From the NCBI GenBank assembly GCA_024811115.1, contig JAKOGH010000042.1, positions 310,001 through 374,000 of the forward strand: a stretch of DNA of 64,000 bases, written 5' to 3'. Every line of letters starts with the position of its first letter. The stretch's first letter is position 1. This stretch comes from Terana coerulea (lineage: Eukaryota; Basidiomycota; Agaricomycetes; Polyporales; Phanerochaetaceae). Position numbers and translations under genes: made by a program. The notes under the pieces are model-generated. The model was not told the origin of the DNA. It saw only the letters and a program-made list of their open reading frames with translations, and searched no databases. Of the stretch, positions 57,975 to 64,000 are shown one piece after another.

Positions 57975-58185
57975 GTCAGCCCAGCGTACCCACGGCGGAC
58001 GAGTACGGCGGGCTCGTGCTTACGCGGCCAGGGCATCCTTGTGGCGTCCGTTGGGCTCCGCGGGCCACCTTTCCAGCTACAGGGCTGCGTGCATGGCGGA
58101 CGAGTGTGGGAGGGCTTACGTAGCGAGGGCATCCTTGTGGCGTCGTCTGCGCTCCACCAGCAGCCTTTCCAGTTACACGGACGGT
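57975..58185. repeat. Diverged tandem repeat, about 105-bp unit, two copies
   Basis: Both copies contain GCGGACGAGT, then a GGGCTxxxxTTACG word, AGGGCATCCTTGTGGCGTC, a GGGCTCC/GCGCTCC variant, and CCTTTCCAGxTACA. Copies start near 57980 and 58094. Divergence is about 20 per cent by eye. Confidence 0.6.
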
Positions 58186-58621
58186 CGCGTGATATCCATG
58201 TAGGGCCTCTGAGATCTGAGAAGCCTTGGTTCGCAGCACAGCCAGGGCCCGCGCGATTCCAGAGTCGCCGGGCCCACCGTCGCGACTCCTCGACCGGGTC
58301 GCTGCCCGCACGCAGCGCACCGCGATACTATGACGACAGAACGTCAGGATGACGCAGAAGGGGGAGGCGAGACAGGGCTGTCACCGGCGAACGAGTGCGC
58401 TCCGAGATGGATGGGAGGACGCCGGGCTGCGGTCTGCCCGTGGCTGGATAGACGAGGGCCGCGCCCAAACGGCCACATCGTATCCCACGGGCGTAGGCAG
58501 AGTGGGGCTGGAGATCAACAGCGAGTATCTGTCGAAGCTGATGTTGTACAGCCTGCTGCGATGGTTGGGTCGAGGGAGGGAAGGATCTGTACTGCCCGGA
58601 AGAAAGCTGAGATTAGCGGAT

Positions 58622-58915
58622 CAGCAGGAAGTCACTAGTCAGGGTCCGCTAGGACGAGGCTGGGCACGTGGGATATCGAGTGTGTTCGCGCGAGGCCTCG
58701 AAGCCCGTGTGCTCAAGGCGACGTAGCAACTTCACCTCGCGCTCGTCGGAGGCCCAGCAGGAAGTCACCGTTCGCAGACCACAGCAGGACGAGGCTGGGC
58801 ACGGGCAACTGGCGGCAACATCGACTGTGTTCGTGCGATGGCTCGAAGCGCGTGCGCGCTCAGGGTCGCCTGGCCAGCATTGTCTGCCCCTCGCGCTCGT
58901 CGGAGGCCCCCAGGA
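58622..58915. repeat. Diverged tandem repeat, about 140-bp unit, two copies
   Basis: Each unit contains CAGCAGGAAGTCAC, AGGACGAGGCTGGGCACG, a TCGAxTGTGTTCG word, a GGC(C)TCGAAGC word, and CTCGCGCTCGTCGGAGGCCC. Copies start near 58622 and 58758. The second is longer by small insertions. Confidence 0.6.
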
Positions 58916-59857
58916 CGAGCGTAGTCGGATCACCGCCGTGTAACGCGGAACGAGGTGGTGGCAAAGATGGCTGACCGCGCGCCATCATGGCTCTGGATAA
59001 GGAGTGCGGGAGTCTCGGACGGCGTGTCTGGCCACGCAGGGCGGAGGCTGTACATCCCAGACAGGGCCGGCGCGAGGCGACTGTCCGTGGGACCCTGAGC
59101 GGCTCGCGATGGCGTGCGCAAGGTTCAGATCCAGAGCTTGAAGCTTGATTGCTTTGCACTGAGCAGACGAGGCATGGATCACCGACGACACAGCGCGGGC
59201 ACAGTGCGATTTGTCTGTGGCGTGGTCCGCCGTGAGCTCTGGATAAATGCCTGGATGAAGTGCGGGATATTAGGAAGACAATGGATTGCTTACAGACTGC
59301 GTGGGTGGTGCTTACAGTCGGCAAATGCGGCGCAGACATTGGTGAAGAGTTGAGGATGAGGGCGTCGGGACAGGTGGGCGAGCCGGGCTGATTGACAGAC
59401 CCTCCGACTCCGGAACGTGCATTTTGATCGGTCTCACCGCGCTCGCGTTTCTCTCTCTCGACGACAGCGACTACGGGCAGCTCGTCGTGCAGTCACTGGC
59501 CGTCGCAGCACCGCCGGAGGAGAGACGAGCGACTGGGTTGGGTGTGTCCGCTGGAGGCGGCTGAGGTGGATCGCTTAGCGGAGGCGGTGGCCTTTCACCG
59601 CTGCTGTCAAACGGACGCAGGCCAGGTTTGGGAGGCGCCCTCGGAGTGATGGTTTGTGGCTAAACAGGACGTCTAAACGCCTTCCGTACCACGCCGGATC
59701 TCTGCTGATTCTCATCCATGTCTCTTCCTTATCCCCCGACGCTGACGGACCTGTCCCTCTCCCGGCAGTATATGAAGCACGGCCTGCTCACTACCTTTTC
59801 ATCACACCCCCGCCGCCACTCATCCTCTCCAAACATATCCTACACACGCAGATCAAC

Positions 59858-61211
59858 ATGCAGACCAGGACAGCTGCCCAGCCATGGTCGTCCCTTCCCA
59901 CGGAGATGAAGTTCTCCATCGTCGAGCTCCTCGACCCCGTCGATATTCGTGCGTTTGCCAAAGTAGACAAGGAAGCATACACCCTGGCCGTGCCAGCGAT
60001 GTGGAGAGTAAGTCCGCGCACAAGCGTCCCATCCAATCGCCGAGCTGACCGCAATCCGCACAGGCCGTCGACCTCAAAAATCTCGAGGCGGTGCACTCCT
60101 ATCTTGGGAACGTCCCGACATCTTACCACCGGTACATCCGCCGGCTCTCCGTCTGCACGAACTCTGCGGGCGATTGCCCGAATGTGCCCGCACCCGCACC
60201 CGCAGACCACACACTGGTCTCTGAGCTATGCCTCCAGCTGCTATCTCAGTGCACCCAGGTCGAGCATCTCACGCTCAACCTGGGGGGCTCCGTCGGAAAG
60301 ACTGTGATCTCAGCCTTCGAGAGCCTCCACGCACTCAAAGTTCTATCTATCAATCACTGCGGCGACGAACAGCGCTCTCCTTTGTAAGTGTTCGCCGGCG
60401 TATCTTGGAAGCACAACCACTCATCGATGGGTACTTACACAGGAGTGAGAGGCTCGTCGTGTCCATCGCGGCATCTGTCCCCAACCTGCAGGAGCTGTCC
60501 TTGGACAGGATTTCACGGTCCGCGCTTCATGCGCCTGAGCTCATCGGTTGCTACCCCTACGTCCCCGTGGTCAACGGCGATGCAGACATCCCTGACCACC
60601 CCTTGCTCGGCTCTGAGCTCTCCCTTCCTTCGCTCCTGCGCCTTCCTAACCTCAAGAAGCTCCGCATCCGCGATACTCACCTCGGCGACCCCAAGTGGGA
60701 GAAAACGCCAGCCAACTGCGCGTTGGAGTTCCTCGATCTCGGTAGCTGCTACCACGAGACCCAGGACTTCAACCGCGTCTGCACCGAGCGCATCGTCGGC
60801 AACGTCGGCCACTTCGTCGACGAGTTCTCGCTCGCCACCGCGATCTCCACCGAGAAGTACAACTTCGAGAAGCCCAAGGACACCCCTCTCAAAAAGCTCA
60901 GGAAGATTCACCTCACGCCGCTCTTCCCCGTCGAGAACGTCGTCGACACGCTCACCACGCTCTCGGGCTCCCCCATCGAGGAGCTGTCCATCCGCTGCCA
61001 TGAAGACGACGTCGCCGACATGTGCTCCGCGCTCGAGGACTTCCTCAGTCTGCGCGTCGAGCGCAGCGAATCCGACTTCTACAAGAGCCTCTCCACCATT
61101 GCTGTTACCACCGTCGCCGATCTCAACGACGACCCCCTGGACGCCACGAATTCTTTCGTGGCTGCAGCGTCAGCATCCCTGCAGAGCCAGATCGCGCCAT
61201 CGAGAGCGTGA
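59858..61211 (+). CDS. F-box-like / leucine-rich repeat protein, second type
   Basis: Exons 59858-60007, 60064-60383, 60443-61211; 412 aa. The N-terminus (QPWSSLPTEMKFSIVELLDP, VDIRAFAKVDKEAYTLAVPA) is an F-box, with the conserved LPxE and the second helix pattern. Leucine-rich segments follow (VEHLTLNLGGS, ALKVLSINHC, NLQELSLDRI, NLKKLRIRDT, ALEFLDLGSC, IEELSIRC). Not similar in sequence to the F-box gene at 39816. Near the end the frame ASASLQSQIAPSRA-stop competes with a frame (AIESVKEFLQDICNAGSC, ending near 61306) that looks more protein-like, so one more base change near 61180 is possible and the true C-terminus may lie there. Confidence 0.75.
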
Positions 61212-62920
61212 AGGAGTTCCTCCAGGACATTTGCAACGCGGGCTCCTGCGACGCAGCGAGAGCCTGTGCCGCAGCGGGGGAAGCCAAGGGTGCTCGTCCA
61301 TGGTAGACGGAGAGAGCAGAGCTCGCCCCGCCCATACCGGAGTCATAGCATCATCCTTTTGAGGTCAGCGAACAGTGAAGGCGTCCCGAGTCGTACAATT
61401 ATCACAAGCAATTGAATACCCCACATCCGGACACTGGTCTGCTGTGTTATAGTTATTTATCCGCTAGCCGTTAGAAACCACTGTTGTACTTTACCTGTAT
61501 CATCACCGCTTGCAAGCTCAATCTGGGTCCTACATTAGTTAGAGATACACCTCCTAATGCAGATCGATATCGTACTTGCTCAGCTCACCTGTTACTGAGA
61601 GTGGTGTCGGACCGTGGGGTGTCCCACACTTGACGTGTCACTGCTGCAATTATACTACTGCCGCAGCGAGACGGATCCAAGGACCGCCGGTGGCGCCAAA
61701 CGACTCGCAGCCGGTGCCGAACGCGCAGTGCTTTTGCCGGACCCTAGGACGACCGTTCAATTGGGGTCTTGAGTGAATCCGCAGACGTTGAGAGCGTGGA
61801 CAAGCACAAGTGGGGACAGGCGCAGACGCATCTCCGGGCTGAGCTCCGGATATGATAACTGCAAAGGCCAGCGGACCCTTGGCTCTGTGTTACAGTCACC
61901 ACTGGCAGTATGCATGGATCCTGACCGTATCGCCATGATCGTTCGACCACGTTTTGGCTCCTGTTCATCAGGATGAAGCGTGTCCCCACGTGGAGTCCGG
62001 CCTTTGTACTCCCGTGGTAGGCAAGGCAGTTGCCGAGTTCGTTAATGGCTGGCATAGCCCAACAGTGTAGGAGGAATTGCCCGCTGTGTTGAGTTGTCGC
62101 CTCAATGGAACGCGGGACGAACTAGGATATCCATTTTGGGATGAAGGTGTCGCTTCTTGATGCGATCGAGATCAGATCGTACCCAACACCTTCGATGCTT
62201 TGACGCAGCCCGCGACGCTGAAACAAACCTCCTCCAGCTTCGAACCGCAGGGGTTGCGCAGAGTCGCAGAGGCCGCCTATTCTCGCAGCAGGTGTAGTTG
62301 CCTCAGCTCGTACTACGTAAAACACAGAAAGACTGATTATTTCTGTGTGCAGCCAGTCACGTTGGTTCCGCCCAGCGCGGAGGATTATGGTGATTTCTGA
62401 GGAGCCCCCGTACGCTGCCTGTGCAATGTACGGCAGCGCCTCGTCCTTCGAGAACAGATGCAGCTGTAAATCTGTCCTACACTCTTGACTCGAACCTGAC
62501 TCCTCGCCTGATCCCGTTGGCGTCGCAGCCGGGCGGGACAGCCCGGATGTGCCTCTCCAACTATCCAACAACGCTCGCGACGGATATGCGTCCGGCTGCA
62601 CCTGCGCCGTCGCAGGCCTGCGGGCCCCATCGACCACAGAATCATGATAGCGTGGTGCCCAACACTCGCCCGCGCAGAGGCGCGTTGCCAGGTGCTGTCC
62701 TCCGAGGCCGGGCGCGGTTCCGCAAAGGTGCTTTCCTGGGCTTCCAGGCATGACACGTCCTTGTAGGCGTGTTGACCTGCAACGTCCGGATTGACTACCA
62801 GATACCGCCACAACATAGCATCGTGACTCAATCCAAAGCTCCCAGCCTCCTCGCTCAGAGGCCTTTATAAGGGTGAGCCAGATTCCGGAGAGGGGCATCA
62901 CACTTCAGCCTGACTCTAAC
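61212..62920. other. Intergenic region upstream of the adenylating enzyme
   Basis: 1.7 kb. The 259-codon minus-strand frame at 62122-62901 has no recognisable motif, a composition unlike real genes here and no splice structure. A TATA candidate (TTTATAAG) at 62864-62871 is about 50 bp before the ATG at 62921. Confidence 0.45.
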
Positions 62921-64000
62921 ATGCAGCACCTCCTGCGCTCTCAGATATCCGTTCTCGACAACGCTGCCGCGACGTACCCAACATACCCTGCCTTCAAGGT
63001 CCCGAGGCTCGTCGGTCCCGACTCGGAGGAGGTTGCGGAATGGACTTCGATATCATACGCGACCTTCAAGGACGATGTCGAGAGATACGCAAAGTACTGG
63101 GCCCGAGTGCTTGCGGACGACGGCCTGGAGCCCCGGAGTGTAGTTGCATTGTGGTAAGTCCTCTGCGCCGTGCTTGCCTTACGCTTATACTCATACAACG
63201 CTTCCAGGCTCGGCGGGATGTCCTACATCGACGTCCTGCACATCTACGGTGTGGTCAGGGCCGGCTACGTCCCTCAGCTATTCTCTCTGCGTCTGCCAAA
63301 CCCCGACGTCGTCGCCGAGCTCCTAAACAAGGCCGGCGCAAAGGCTCTCATCTACGACATCTCCTACGAGTCCGCAACTTCGAACTTTGCCGTTCCGGTT
63401 CATCCAGCGCTCTTCACCGAGCGCTCTGACGCCGAGGAATACACCCTCTGCGGAGGCTACGTCGCTGCGGAGGAAGACGTTGCGATGGTCTTTCCACACC
63501 TCAGGGTCCACATCGGGATCGCCCAAGCTGGTCCGGTGCACCTACAAGTGGCTGGACGCCATCATCTCGAAAGCCTATCACACAAGTATCCCAAAGGATC
63601 ACAACAGACAGGATGTAACTGTTTGGCTGTGAGTCATCTGTGATACTCGTCTTTGCAACACAGAAGCACTGATACCTGGCTTCACAGGGGCTCCATGTGC
63701 CACATCGGACAGAACTTCATGCTTCTGGGGTCATTGCTTCACGGGTCGTGCACGATACAGCCGACGAAGATTGCGTTCTCGCCCGAGGAGTTGGTCGACA
63801 TGATCACACGCTGCGGGCTCAACCGTCTCAACCAATTCGCGACCTTCCTGACCATGCAGCTGAAGCGGTCGCGCAACGACCCGAAGCTCCTCCAGCTGCT
63901 GCGCGGCCTAGACGAGGTCCTCTACTCCGGCCTCATGCTGCCGGCGGAGGAGGAAGCGTGGGCGTACGGCAACGGCATCAAGCTCAGGAACCTCTTCGGA
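62921..64000 (+). CDS. AMP-binding adenylating enzyme (acyl-ligase/NRPS-like), 5' part
   Basis: Runs off the right edge. Exons so far: 62921-63153, 63208-63628, 63688-64000+. N-terminal adenylation domain: TSISYATFKDDVERYAKYWA, VVALWLGGMSYIDVLHIYGV (A2 region), VRAGYVPQLFSLRLPNPDVV (A3 region), and the P-loop-like A4/A5 motif HTSGSTSGSPKLV. Then GSMCHIGQNFMLLGSLLHGS and VLYSGLMLPAEEE follow. Such enzymes in basidiomycetes are stand-alone acyl-AMP ligases or NRPS-like reductases with a carrier and a terminal domain, which cannot be seen here. One base is extra in TTT 63491-63493: MVF must continue into HTSGSTSG. No signal peptide. Confidence 0.85.

Larger units (their letters stand above)
57404..59857. 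other. 2.45-kb repeat-bearing, GC-rich non-coding region
   Basis: No defensible gene; the open frames are Arg/Ala/Ser/Gly-rich shadows. Two local tandem duplications are visible and listed separately. A further shorter echo (CTCTGGATAA at 58990 and 59230, followed by similar GTGCGGGA words) suggests the whole stretch grew by local duplication. The right end (59760-59857) should contain the F-box gene promoter. Confidence 0.45.

Noticed and set aside
62122..62901. Minus-strand 259-codon frame before the adenylating enzyme
   Set aside because: No recognisable domain or splice sites, odd composition, and it overlaps the promoter and TATA box of the plus-strand gene.

Overview
The window looks like a chromosome segment of a filamentous basidiomycete fungus, probably an agaricomycete. 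Evidence is the intron style (most introns 45-60 nt, GT-AG, with CTRAY-type branch sites and codon-splitting junctions), the eukaryotic housekeeping genes, and several protein types that I know as typical of this group (a four-helix membrane protein with an acidic tail, F-box/leucine-rich proteins, Ser/Pro-rich orphan proteins). Family names come from protein motifs read by eye. No database search was run.

Layout. 0-8 kb: eIF3h, a secreted expansin/barwin-like protein, a four-helix membrane protein and two tandem ML-domain lipid-binding secretory proteins. 8.7-14 kb: an eisosome Pil1-type protein, eIF4E and a Ser/Pro-rich orphan. 14-24.8 kb: mostly non-coding, but with a divergently transcribed pair of paralogous orphan genes (16.9-20.4 kb) and the splicing factor SPF30. 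24.8-57.4 kb: a dense housekeeping block (RIO2, NAT4/NAA40, complex I ESSS subunit, glycine cleavage H protein, mitochondrial EF-Tu, PEX14, a GRIP golgin, TRM44, an F-box protein, ELP4, IMP1, TTC1, a short-chain dehydrogenase, pyruvate dehydrogenase E2, CSL4, NudE, ESS2, a FAM192A/PSME3IP1 homologue, and a multi-pass membrane protein). 57.4-64 kb: a 2.4-kb repeat-bearing non-coding stretch, an F-box protein, and the start of an adenylating (NRPS-like/acyl-ligase) enzyme that runs off the right edge.

Functionally the block serves translation (eIF3h, eIF4E, RIO2, TRM44, ELP4, EF-Tu), RNA processing (SPF30, CSL4, ESS2), mitochondria (ESSS, H protein, EF-Tu, IMP1, PDH E2), peroxisomes (PEX14) and trafficking or cytoskeleton (golgin, NudE, Pil1). 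Several genes sit head-to-head over 200-350 bp and probably share promoters.

The most important observation concerns sequence quality. At least ten otherwise intact conserved genes can only be read if one base is added or removed at one or a few places, mostly short homopolymers. The tandem ML pair gives an internal control: exons 1-4 have identical lengths in both copies once one missing C is allowed for in copy 1. I therefore read these as consensus indel errors rather than a landscape of pseudogenes. Coordinates are those of the sequence as given; exon chains are described in each entry.
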